From contig NZ_JABMCE010000074.1 in NCBI RefSeq assembly GCF_013359865.1, positions 62,001 to 126,000 on the forward strand: a stretch of DNA of 64,000 nt, given 5' to 3'. The DNA is from Curtobacterium pusillum (lineage in GTDB: Bacteria; Actinomycetota; Actinomycetes; Actinomycetales; Microbacteriaceae). A program made the position numbers and the translations under genes. The notes beneath the pieces were generated by a model. That model did no database searches and had not been told where the DNA came from. It saw only the letters and a list, made by a program, of their open reading frames with translations. This document shows positions 50,080 to 58,216 of the stretch, piece after piece; positions within the stretch are counted from its first letter, which is position 1, and each line of letters opens with the position of its first letter.

Positions 50080-52569
50080 GTGACAGAGCGCAAGCCGGGA
50101 GTCGTGTCCGTCGTCCTCGTGAACTACAAGGGCACGGACGACACGCTGACGAGCATCGCGGAGCTCCGCAAGCAGGACTGGCCGCAGGACCGGCTCGAGG
50201 TCATCGTCGTCGAGAACGGCTCCGGTCCTGAGCACCTCGGCCGGCTGAAGGCCTCGGACCTCGACTTCACGCTCGTCGACGCCGGCGCCAACCTCGGCTT
50301 CACGGGTGGTTGCAACCTCGGTGTCGAGAAGTCCTCCGGTGAGATCGTCGCCTTCCTCAACAACGACGCCCGCCCCGATGCCGGCTGGGTGCGCGAGGCG
50401 ATGGCGACGTTCGCCTCCGGCGCGGACATCGGTGCCGTGGCCTCGAAGGTCCTCGACTGGGAAGGCGTCGACGTCGACTTCACCGAGGCCGCGATGACCT
50501 GGTACGGCATGGGCTACAAGCCCTTCGCCGGGTCCCCGGACACCGGCCGCTGGGAGTCCGAGACGGACGTCCTGTTCGGTACCGGCGCTGCCATGTTCAT
50601 CCGCGCGGAGCTCTTCGAGCAGCTCGGCGGGTTCGACGACCGCTACTTCATGTTCTACGAGGACGTCGACCTCGGGTGGCGCCTCAACCTCCTCGGCTGG
50701 CGCTTCCGGTACCAGCCGAAGTCCGTCGCGTTCCACAAGCACCACGCGTCGATGAACAAGTTCGGCGACTTCCGCGAGACTTACCTGCTCGAGCGCAACG
50801 CCCTGTTCACGCTCTACAAGAACCTCGGCGACGAGCAGCTCGCGGCGGCGCTGCCCGGGTCCCTGGCGCTCGCCGTCCGGCGCGCGATCGGGCGTGGCGG
50901 ACTCGACTCGACCGAGCTCGACCTGCGGAACCCCGGCGACGACAGCGTCCCGACGATCCCCGTCCCGAAGACGAGCATGGCGGGCATCTACGGCGTCGAC
51001 CAGTTCGTCGAGCAGCTGCCGTCGATGACCGAGTCCCGCCGTGCGATCCAGGCGACGCGTGTCCGGAGCGACCGTGAACTCCTGCGACTGTTCGGCAACC
51101 GCGACGAGCCCGCGTACCCGATCGAGAACTACCTCGCGGGCTACGACAAGATCGTGCACTCGCTCGGGGTGCTCGAGGTCGGCACCCGCCGCCGGGTGCT
51201 CATCATCACGGGCGACTCCATCGGCGAGAAGATGGCCGGCCCGGCGATCCGTGCCACCCAGATGGCGAAGCAGCTCGCGAACGAGCACGACGTCCGCGTG
51301 ATCAGCCTGACGCGGTCGTCGCCGATCGACCCGTCGTACGAGGTCGTCACGGTGCCGCACCGCCACCCGCGCCAGATGGTCGAGCACGAGGCCTGGGCCG
51401 ACGTCATCATCGTGCAGGGCCACGCGCTCCGCCTGTTCCCGGTGCTCGAGTCGACGCGCAAGATCCTCGTGGTCGACGTGTACGACCCGCTGCACCTCGA
51501 GCAGCTCGAGCAGGGCCGCAGCGACGACGTCGACCAGTGGAACCGGCAGGTCCTCGACGCCTCGGACACGCTCAACCACCAGCTCGAGCTCGGCGACTAC
51601 TTCATCTGCGCGTCGGAGCGGCAGCGCATGTTCTGGCTCGGCCAGCTCGCCGGCTCCGGGCGTGTCAACGCCCGTACGTACTCGCGCGACCCCGACCTGC
51701 GCTCGCTCATCGGGGTCGTCCCGTTCGGGCTGTCCTCGACGCCGCCGGTGCACGACCAGCCGCGCGTGAAGGGCGTCGTCCCGGGGATCGGCAAGAACGA
51801 CAAGCTCGTCGTCTGGGGCGGCGGCATCTACGACTGGTTCGACCCGATCACGCTCGTGCGGTCGATCGCACAGCTCGCCGAGCGCCGTCCGACCGTGAAG
51901 CTCTTCTTCATGGGCGTGCAGCACCCGAACCCGGACGTCCCGGAGATGGACATCGTCGCGAAGGTCCGCGCCGAGGCCGAGGCGCTCGGGCTCACCGGGA
52001 AGCACGTGTTCTTCAACGACGCGTGGATCCCGTACGAGGAACGCGGCGCCTACCTGCTCGAGGCCGACGCCGGCGTCTCGACGCACTACGAGCACCTCGA
52101 GACGACGTTCTCGTTCCGTACCCGCATCCTCGACTACCTGTGGGCGCGTCTGCCCATCGTGACGACCGCCGGCGACTCGTTCGGTGACCTCGTCGCCGAG
52201 GAGAAGCTCGGCGTGGCCGTGCACGAGCAGGACGTCGACGGTCTCGCCGCCGCACTCGAGACGGCGATCTACGACAAGAAGGCGCGGACCGAGTTCATCG
52301 GCAACGTCGACCGTGTCCGCGAGCAGTTCACGTGGGAGAACGTCCTCGCGCCGCTCGTGGAGTTCTGCCGGAACCCCGTGCGCGCCGCCGACAAGTCGGT
52401 GCGCGACACGGCCGCCCCGGTCGAGGTGCACCAGATGCGCGTGCGCGTGCCGGACCGGAAGAAGCTCTACGGCATCCGGCACGACGTCGGCCGCGCAGTG
52501 CACTACTTCCGCACCGAGGGACCGCGGAGCGTCGCGGGCAAGATCAAGCGCCGCCTGCAGAACCGGTGA
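50080..52569 (+). CDS. Bifunctional glycosyltransferase: GT2 then GT4
   Basis: This 829-residue protein carries a GT-A domain (about 8-270) with VSVVLVNYKGTDDTLTSIAE, VIVVENGSGPEHL, IVAFLNNDARPDAGW and GGFDDRYFMFYEDVDLGWRL, the same family as the GT2 enzymes above. A GT-B domain follows (about 365-765) with GDSIGEKMAGPAIRA, VVWGGGIYDWFDP and DAGVSTHYEHLETTFSFR. Two active domains in one chain suggest processive or alternating addition of two sugars. The GTG has a CTGGAGGA site. Its stop overlaps the next start (GTGA). The sugars are unknown; rhamnose is plausible. Confidence 0.84.
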   Translation: MTERKPGVVSVVLVNYKGTDDTLTSIAELRKQDWPQDRLEVIVVENGSGPEHLGRLKASDLDFTLVDAGANLGFTGGCNLGVEKSSGEIVAFLNNDARPDAGWVREAMATFASGADIGAVASKVLDWEGVDVDFTEAAMTWYGMGYKPFAGSPDTGRWESETDVLFGTGAAMFIRAELFEQLGGFDDRYFMFYEDVDLGWRLNLLGWRFRYQPKSVAFHKHHASMNKFGDFRETYLLERNALFTLYKNLGDEQLAAALPGSLALAVRRAIGRGGLDSTELDLRNPGDDSVPTIPVPKTSMAGIYGVDQFVEQLPSMTESRRAIQATRVRSDRELLRLFGNRDEPAYPIENYLAGYDKIVHSLGVLEVGTRRRVLIITGDSIGEKMAGPAIRATQMAKQLANEHDVRVISLTRSSPIDPSYEVVTVPHRHPRQMVEHEAWADVIIVQGHALRLFPVLESTRKILVVDVYDPLHLEQLEQGRSDDVDQWNRQVLDASDTLNHQLELGDYFICASERQRMFWLGQLAGSGRVNARTYSRDPDLRSLIGVVPFGLSSTPPVHDQPRVKGVVPGIGKNDKLVVWGGGIYDWFDPITLVRSIAQLAERRPTVKLFFMGVQHPNPDVPEMDIVAKVRAEAEALGLTGKHVFFNDAWIPYEERGAYLLEADAGVSTHYEHLETTFSFRTRILDYLWARLPIVTTAGDSFGDLVAEEKLGVAVHEQDVDGLAAALETAIYDKKARTEFIGNVDRVREQFTWENVLAPLVEFCRNPVRAADKSVRDTAAPVEVHQMRVRVPDRKKLYGIRHDVGRAVHYFRTEGPRSVAGKIKRRLQNR

Positions 52570-53318
52570 CCCGAGCGACCCCCACGGCCCTCGTCGTCGT
52601 CCCGACGTACGACGAGGCCGAGAACGTCCGCGCCGCCGCGACCGCGGTCCTGCAGGCCGTCCCCACGGCGCACCTGCTCGTGGTCGACGACGGCAGCCCC
52701 GACGGCACGGCCCGTGTCGTCCGCGGGATGGCGGCGGAGGACGAGCGCATCCACCTGATCGAACGCAGCGGCAAGCTCGGTCTCGGGACGGCGTACGTCG
52801 CCGGGTTCCGGTGGGGCCTCGAGCGCGGCTACCCGATCCTGGTGGAGATGGACGCCGACGGATCGCACCCCGCCGATCGCCTGCCGGCACTGATCGACGC
52901 CCTGCTGGACGACGAGTCGGTGGCGCTCGCCATCGGGTCACGGTGGATCCCCGGCGGCTCCGTGGTCGACTGGCCGCTCCGGCGCGAGGTCCTCAGCCGC
53001 GGCGCGAACACCTACGCCCGGATCGCGCTCGGACTCGGTGTGCGCGACGTCACCGCGGGGTTCCGGGCCTACCGCGCCGACGTCGTGGACCGGATGGACC
53101 TCGAGTCGGTCGACTCGAAGGGGTACTGCTTCCAGGTCGACATGACGCTGCGCGTCGACGACCTGGGCGGACGCATCGTCGAGGTGCCGATCCGCTTCCG
53201 GGACCGCGTCCACGGCGTGTCGAAGATGAGCCGGTCGGTGGTCGTCGAGGCGATGCTGCGCGTCACGCAGTGGGGGGTCGAGCGCCGCTTCCGGCGCGCG
53301 TTCCAGCGCACCCGGTGA
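52566..53318 (+). CDS. ppm1: Polyprenol monophosphomannose synthase
   Basis: This 250-residue GT2 enzyme makes polyprenyl-phosphate mannose from GDP-mannose for cell-wall glycans. It has ALVVVPTYDEAENVRAAA, LLVVDDGSPDGTARVV near 38, LVEMDADGSHPADRLPALI near 95 (DADGSH metal motif), DVTAGFRAYRADVV near 161 and RIVEVPIRFRDRVHGVSKMS near 203, all signatures of bacterial Ppm1/DPM1. The gene overlaps the bifunctional transferase by 4 bp. Unlike mycobacterial Ppm1 it has no fused acyltransferase domain. A 44-bp palindrome immediately follows. Confidence 0.9.
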   Translation: MTRATPTALVVVPTYDEAENVRAAATAVLQAVPTAHLLVVDDGSPDGTARVVRGMAAEDERIHLIERSGKLGLGTAYVAGFRWGLERGYPILVEMDADGSHPADRLPALIDALLDDESVALAIGSRWIPGGSVVDWPLRREVLSRGANTYARIALGLGVRDVTAGFRAYRADVVDRMDLESVDSKGYCFQVDMTLRVDDLGGRIVEVPIRFRDRVHGVSKMSRSVVVEAMLRVTQWGVERRFRRAFQRTR

Positions 53319-53362
53319 CGGACGGGAGGCACGTGGCGGCGCCGCCACGTGCCTCCCGTCCG
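53319..53362. terminator. 44-bp perfect palindrome, bidirectional terminator, GGACGGGAGGC family
   Basis: The 22-base arms (53319-53340 and 53341-53362) match perfectly with no spacer and start one base after the ppm1 stop, 13 bases before the convergent stop. The outer GGACGGGAGGC / GCCTCCCGTCC is the same as in the terminator at 48485-48530, but the inner stem differs. Confidence 0.85.
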
Positions 53363-53375
53363 ATCGTGGGGCGTC

Positions 53376-55253
53376 TCAGACGCAGCTGACGTCACGGTCG
53401 AAGCCGCCGGACACGAACTGGACCATCGTGGTCCTGCCGCCGGCGACGTACGGCGCGGCGGAGCACGCCGCCTGCGCCTGGGCCGCGGTGGCACTGCCGA
53501 TCGCACGCCAGGTCGGCAGCTTGTACAGCGTGCTCGTCGACGGGACCGTCCCGAACAGGGTCGTCCACTCACTCGGCGACGAGTACACCCCGACCTGGGC
53601 GCCGATTCCGGTGAAGTAGGCGGTCATTCCCTCGAGCGTGGCGCGGTTCAGCGTGGTGGTCTTCTGCCACGAGCCGTCCGTCTCGGCGTCGAGCCACCAG
53701 CGGTACGACGCCGGGTTCGACACGCCACGCTCCTGCGCGTCCTCGTAGGCGCGGTTCCAGCCGTACATCCACGAGCACCCCGTGGACGTCAGCGCCGCGG
53801 TGCCGGTGGTGCACGCCGCGTAGGGGTTCGGCGCCGAAGAGCCGCCGGGGTCGACGTTGCTCGTCGGCCACGACGCACGCGACAACGTCGGGTCGTCCTT
53901 GAACGCCTGACCGGGGTTCGCGGTGTTGACGTACAGCTGGACCTTCGGCTGCGAGGTGCCCCCGGCGGAGGCCTGCGCCCATGCCAGCTGCTGGGCGAAG
54001 TACGGGTTCGTGGTGGTCGCGAGCCCGTGGTTGACGCCGACGACGCCGAACGCCTGACCCGTCGGGTACCCGGACGTCGAACCGCCCTGCGGCCAGGAGA
54101 CGTCCGCGCCGAACCCCGAGCCGCTGGAGCCGTCGACGAAGTACCCGGCGACGTCGAGGTCGAGCACGGCGGACCCGCGGGACACCTTCACCTGCACCCG
54201 GCGGTCGGTCGGGGACCCGACGACCTTCGTCATCACGAGGTTCGACACCGCCTGCCGCGCGCCGAACACCTGCGTGGCGACCTGCGCGTCCTGACCGGCC
54301 GGCGTGAGGCGCAGGTACCCGGCGGCCGTCGTCTGCTCGGTCTCGGCGTTCGCGACGATCGCGGTCGCCGTGCCGGGGACACCGGCGGTACCTGCCACCC
54401 GGACGGTCCGGGCGGTGGTGGACACCGGGCCCGCGTAGGCGCGCACGGTGTCCATCGGGACGAACACCGATCCGGTCGTCGTGTTCGCGTAGTAGCCGGC
54501 GACGTCCATGAAGACCGTCGCGGTACCGCGGGAGACCTTCACCTGGGCCGCGCCGCCGGAGAGCTTCACGATGACGAGGTTCGAGATCGTCGTGCCCCGG
54601 GTGAAGACCTGCGCGGCGACGACGGCGTCCTTGCCGGCCGGGGTCACCCGCACGTAGCCGTCGGCGGTCGGCGTCCCCACCTCGGTGTTCACGGCGACGG
54701 CGGTCGCGTTCGTGGGGATGCCGCCCCGGCCGGCGAGCGGGACCCGCACGGCCGAGGTGCCGACCTTCTGCTGGAACACCCGCGCGGCGTCGAGCGGGGT
54801 GTACGTGGCGCCCGACCCGTTCGCGTAGTACCCGGACACGTCGAGGTAGACCGTGCCGCTCCCCGCGGAGAGCTTCACCTGGATGCCGCCCTGCGCGAGC
54901 CGGACGGTGGCCAGGTTCGAGATCGTCTGACGGGCGCTGAACTCCTGCGTGGCCACCCGGGCGTCGACCCCGCGGGGCGTGACGCGGACGTACCCGGCCG
55001 CCGTGGGCTTCTCGACCTCGACGTTCACCACCACGGCCGTGGCGGTCGAGGGGACGCCTGCGTGACCGGCGATCGTGATGACCTTCGCGGTGGTGCCGAC
55101 GCTGCCGGACCAGACCCGCGTCGTGTCGAGCGGCGTGTAGCGGCCGGTGGTGGGAGCCGCGGCGTTCGCGGTGGTGGCGGGGCCGACGGCCGCGAAGCCG
55201 GTGGCGACGACCACGGCGGCGAGGACGAGGGCGATCCGGTGCTGCAGGCGCAT
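53376..55253 (-). CDS. Secreted protein: three surface repeats plus GH25-like C-terminus
   Basis: This 625-residue protein has an N-terminal signal peptide (to about ANA32), three ~115-residue beta-rich repeats starting RYTPLDTTRVW, TYTPLDAARVF and VFVPMDTVRAY, each ending V-x-G-Y-Y/F. The C-terminal part (about 385-625) resembles a GH25-type TIM barrel, with FGVVGVNHGLATTTNPYFA, WWLDAETDGSW (Asp-x-Glu) and VGVYSSPSEWTTLFG. GH25 proteins cleave peptidoglycan; this one may be active or only bind wall. An AGAAGGA site precedes the ATG. It is convergent with ppm1 and may act on the wall to which the glycan is attached. Confidence 0.8.
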   Translation of the reverse strand: MRLQHRIALVLAAVVVATGFAAVGPATTANAAAPTTGRYTPLDTTRVWSGSVGTTAKVITIAGHAGVPSTATAVVVNVEVEKPTAAGYVRVTPRGVDARVATQEFSARQTISNLATVRLAQGGIQVKLSAGSGTVYLDVSGYYANGSGATYTPLDAARVFQQKVGTSAVRVPLAGRGGIPTNATAVAVNTEVGTPTADGYVRVTPAGKDAVVAAQVFTRGTTISNLVIVKLSGGAAQVKVSRGTATVFMDVAGYYANTTTGSVFVPMDTVRAYAGPVSTTARTVRVAGTAGVPGTATAIVANAETEQTTAAGYLRLTPAGQDAQVATQVFGARQAVSNLVMTKVVGSPTDRRVQVKVSRGSAVLDLDVAGYFVDGSSGSGFGADVSWPQGGSTSGYPTGQAFGVVGVNHGLATTTNPYFAQQLAWAQASAGGTSQPKVQLYVNTANPGQAFKDDPTLSRASWPTSNVDPGGSSAPNPYAACTTGTAALTSTGCSWMYGWNRAYEDAQERGVSNPASYRWWLDAETDGSWQKTTTLNRATLEGMTAYFTGIGAQVGVYSSPSEWTTLFGTVPSTSTLYKLPTWRAIGSATAAQAQAACSAAPYVAGGRTTMVQFVSGGFDRDVSCV

Positions 55254-55298
55254 GGAGGTCCTTCTCGTGCGAGGGCCGTCCCCCTGACGGCCGATCGC

Positions 55299-55304
55299 AG
55301 TCTA
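55299..55304 (-). promoter_or_regulatory. -10 box (TAGACT) for the secreted repeat protein
   Basis: On the minus strand TAGACT would start transcription about 39 bases before the ATG at 55253, leaving a short leader with AGAAGGA. The -35 region is unclear. Confidence 0.4.
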
Positions 55305-55429
55305 GGGGGGACGGCGGGATGCAAGCCATGGAACCTCTGCGGATGTGCGTCTCCGGACACACGTCGAGCGGTGACCCGCGGCGGGCGGGACGGGCTCGCC
55401 GGAGCCGCACCGCGCCTCCAGGCCGGGCG

Positions 55430-56731
55430 TCAGCCGCGCGGCAGGTGCCGCCGCCACGACCGCCGGCGTGCCGCGATCACCAGGACCGCCACGAAGACCA
55501 TGAGTCCGGCACCGTGCAGCAGGTAGCTCTCGGCGGTGCTCGTGACCCCGAGGAGCACGAGGACCGCGGCCGGCCAGACGTACGCGACGCCCGGGAAGGT
55601 CGTCGCGGTCACCCAGGCCCGGGCGAACGCGAGCAGCGCCGTCATCCCGAGGATGATCGTGCCGGCGAGGCCGATCTGCAGCCAGGCGTCGACGAACGCG
55701 TTGAGCCCGGACGTGAACCGGGCCCCGGCGGGGTCGATGAACGTGACGTACGGCACGACCGCCTCGTGCGGCCACGTCCCGACCCATCCCCAGCCCTGGA
55801 TCGGGAACTGCGCGACGAAGACCCGGATCTGGGACCAGAGGTCGAGTCGCGTCGCGGTCCCACCGGCCGCGCCGATCTCGGCGAGCACGCGGTGGCGGGC
55901 GATCACCCCGACGACGATCATGAGCAGCACCGAGCCGCCGAGCACCCCGTTCACCACGGGTCGCGTCGTCGGTCGCGCGTGGCGCAGCGACCACAGCGCG
56001 AGGGCGGTCACGGCCAGGGCGATCATCGCGAGGCCGGTGATCGGGGACTGCACCAGCATGAGCGCGATCACCGCGAGGGCGGTGGAGGCGATCGCGCGCC
56101 ACATCGTCACCGAGCGGGTGAGGAACTCGACGACGAACGTCACGAGCGCCATGGCGGCGATGAACCCCATGAAGTTGCGGGTGCCGCCGATGCCCTGGAT
56201 CGGTCCGCCGTACGCGATGTTCCCCTGGATGCCGAACGCCGGGATCGGGACGTCGAGGACCAGACCGGACAGGACCTCGAGCCCGAGGGCGGCGACGAGG
56301 AGGATGCGGAACGCGTCGCCCGAGGCCCGGATCACCTGGACGAGGTCGCGGCCCAGCGCGAGGTACAGCCCGAGTCCGATGAAGCACACCGTCCCGACGA
56401 GCCCGCGGAGCGCCACCCAGGAGTACTCGCTCCAGAGCACGCTCAGCGCGCAGTACCCGACGAAGGCCATGAGCGACAGCGGCAGGACCCCGTGCCACTC
56501 GATCCGGTAGCGCTGGCCGAGCAGGCTGAGCCCGGCGAGGACGAAGAGGGTGACGAGCACCGACCAGACACCGGCCTGGCCGACGAGGGCCTGGACGGTC
56601 GGCTGTCCGAAGGCGAACAGGACGATCACGGTCGCGAGCGCCTGGCTGAACCTGCCGCCGGCCGAGAACCCGATCCAGGCGGAGAGGTAGCGCCTGGCGA
56701 GCACACGCTTCGTCAGCCGTCCGTCCGTCAC
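55430..56731 (-). CDS. O-antigen ligase/polymerase-like membrane protein, copy 1 (loop His absent)
   Basis: This 433-residue protein has about 11-12 helices and the Wzy_C/WaaL-type loop GWGWVGTWPHEAVVPYVTF then SGLNAFVDAWLQIGLAG. In the paralogue at 58211-59590 the aligned position is His341 in AHDAYLDVWMQTGVIG, as in active WaaL-like enzymes; here it is Leu343. That loop His is important in studied ligases, so copy 1 may be inactive, use another residue or have a different task. It would act at the outer membrane face on polyprenol-linked glycan. The start GTG is near the divergent membrane-protein gene. Confidence 0.82.
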   Translation of the reverse strand: MTDGRLTKRVLARRYLSAWIGFSAGGRFSQALATVIVLFAFGQPTVQALVGQAGVWSVLVTLFVLAGLSLLGQRYRIEWHGVLPLSLMAFVGYCALSVLWSEYSWVALRGLVGTVCFIGLGLYLALGRDLVQVIRASGDAFRILLVAALGLEVLSGLVLDVPIPAFGIQGNIAYGGPIQGIGGTRNFMGFIAAMALVTFVVEFLTRSVTMWRAIASTALAVIALMLVQSPITGLAMIALAVTALALWSLRHARPTTRPVVNGVLGGSVLLMIVVGVIARHRVLAEIGAAGGTATRLDLWSQIRVFVAQFPIQGWGWVGTWPHEAVVPYVTFIDPAGARFTSGLNAFVDAWLQIGLAGTIILGMTALLAFARAWVTATTFPGVAYVWPAAVLVLLGVTSTAESYLLHGAGLMVFVAVLVIAARRRSWRRHLPRG

Positions 56732-56808
56732 CAGACCATCTTGGCGTACGCACCTCGGAGCCGGCGTGATAGCGGAGCGTCGATATCACCGATCCGCGAT
56801 GGTTCCGC

Positions 56809-56814
56809 TAGCGT
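56809..56814 (+). promoter_or_regulatory. -10 box (TAGCGT) for the membrane protein at 56824
   Basis: GGTTCCGCTAGCGT ends nine bases before the ATG at 56824. The same 14 bases occur upstream of galE (63040-63053). Confidence 0.45.
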
Positions 56815-56823
56815 CAGCGGACG

Positions 56824-58197
56824 ATGGACCGCACCCGGACCGCGACGGCACGTGTCGTCTTCGGTGTGCTCGCCACGCTCGTGGTCGGGGCCGGCACCGC
56901 CGCGCTCGTCTGGTGGCGGCTCGGTCCGGTCACCCGCGGCACCGTCTGGGCGGAGGACGGCGGTGTCTTCCTGCGCGACCGGGTCGCCCTCGGTCCGCTC
57001 GACTCGCTGCTGCACCCGTACGCCGGGTACCTGCACCTCGTGCCGCGTCTGCTCGTCGACGTCGGCTGGGCGTTCCCGGTCGAGGACTACGCCCGCGTGG
57101 TGTCGGCGGGCGCGTGCGTCGTGGTCGGCGTGGTCGCCGCCGTCGTGTTCGTCCTCGCCCGGGACCTCGTGCCCTCCTGGCCGATCCGACTGCTGCTCGC
57201 CGCCGTCCCGGCGCTCCTCCCGCTCGCCCCGTACGAGATCGCCGGCAACGCCGCGAACCTGCACTGGTTCATGCTCTTCGCCGCGCCGTGGTGCTTCGCC
57301 CACCGGTCGCGGGCGTGGTGGGGGAGCGCCGCCGTGGCCGTGCTCACCGGGTTCGTGGTCCTGACCGAGTTGCAGGCGGTGCTGTTCCTGCCGCTGCTCC
57401 TGCTCGCGTGGTTCCCGCTCCGGGACGGTGCCGGTACGCGCGCCTGGCCGAGGGCCGTCCCGGTGACCGCCGTCGCCCTGGTCGCCGCCGGGGCGCAGGT
57501 CGTCGTCGCGCTCACCGATCGCCGGATCTCGGAGCCGGGCTCGCCCGCGTTCGCCGACGTCGTCGGCGGCTGGGTGCTGCAGCCCTTCGCCGGCGCGTGG
57601 GACCGCGACGTGGCCGCCGCCGTCCGGCTCGTCGTCGCGCACGGCTGGGCGCCGGTCCTCGTGCCGCTGGCAGCGCTCGTCCTCGTGGTCGTCGGTGCGC
57701 TCCTGGTCGGGACGTGGCGCGCCCGCTGGATGATCGTCGCGCTCGCCGTCGCCTCCGGCGGAGTCTGGTGGGCGGCGCTGCTCGCCAACGCCGGGGCGGC
57801 TCAGCACTGGTCGCACCCGGTCGCGGCCCTCGAGGCCGTCCCGCCGCAGCGCTACGCGGCGGCGTCCGGCCTGCTCCTGCTGGCCGCGGCGGTCGTCTCC
57901 GCGAGCGTGCTGATCGGGTGGCGCGCACCGATGGGCGCGGGCGTGCAGCGGGTCCGGACGGGAGGCGCGGTGCGCGTCGTCGGGGTGGTGGCCGGCTGGT
58001 GCGTGGTCACGCTCGTCGTCGCGGCGGCCGTGGGCAACCTCGGACCCGGCGCGACCAGACGGAGCGTGGGACCGGTCTGGGCCGACGAGATCCCGGCAGC
58101 GGCAGCGGCGTGCGACGGCGAGCGGTCACGCGTCGTGGACGTGCGGACGGCTCCGTGGTCGGCGGAGGTGCCCTGCGCGCGACTGCTCGAGCGCTGA
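56824..58197 (+). CDS. Large membrane protein, possible GT-C-like transferase
   Basis: This 457-residue protein has about ten or eleven helices and a charged early loop VTRGTVWAEDGGVFLRDRV. NAANLHWFMLFAAPWCFAHRSRAW and TELQAVLFLPLLLLAWF are typical of GT-C-like wall-glycan proteins, but no named family is recognised. A late external tail carries two cysteines (ACDGERSRVV, VPCARLLER). It is flanked by two O-antigen-ligase-like genes on the opposite strand, so a role in the same surface glycan is likely. A half copy of the GGGAGGCGCG repeat lies within the gene (57959-57969). Confidence 0.65.
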   Translation: MDRTRTATARVVFGVLATLVVGAGTAALVWWRLGPVTRGTVWAEDGGVFLRDRVALGPLDSLLHPYAGYLHLVPRLLVDVGWAFPVEDYARVVSAGACVVVGVVAAVVFVLARDLVPSWPIRLLLAAVPALLPLAPYEIAGNAANLHWFMLFAAPWCFAHRSRAWWGSAAVAVLTGFVVLTELQAVLFLPLLLLAWFPLRDGAGTRAWPRAVPVTAVALVAAGAQVVVALTDRRISEPGSPAFADVVGGWVLQPFAGAWDRDVAAAVRLVVAHGWAPVLVPLAALVLVVVGALLVGTWRARWMIVALAVASGGVWWAALLANAGAAQHWSHPVAALEAVPPQRYAAASGLLLLAAAVVSASVLIGWRAPMGAGVQRVRTGGAVRVVGVVAGWCVVTLVVAAAVGNLGPGATRRSVGPVWADEIPAAAAACDGERSRVVDVRTAPWSAEVPCARLLER

Positions 58198-58216
58198 CCC
58201 GGCCGACCGGTCAGCG
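58192..58216. terminator. Hairpin spanning both stop codons of convergent genes
   Basis: CGCTGACC (58192-58199) pairs with GGTCAGCG (58209-58216). The two arms contain the TGA of the forward gene and the complement of the TGA of the reverse gene. The stem is short and without a T-tract, so termination strength is uncertain. Confidence 0.4.
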
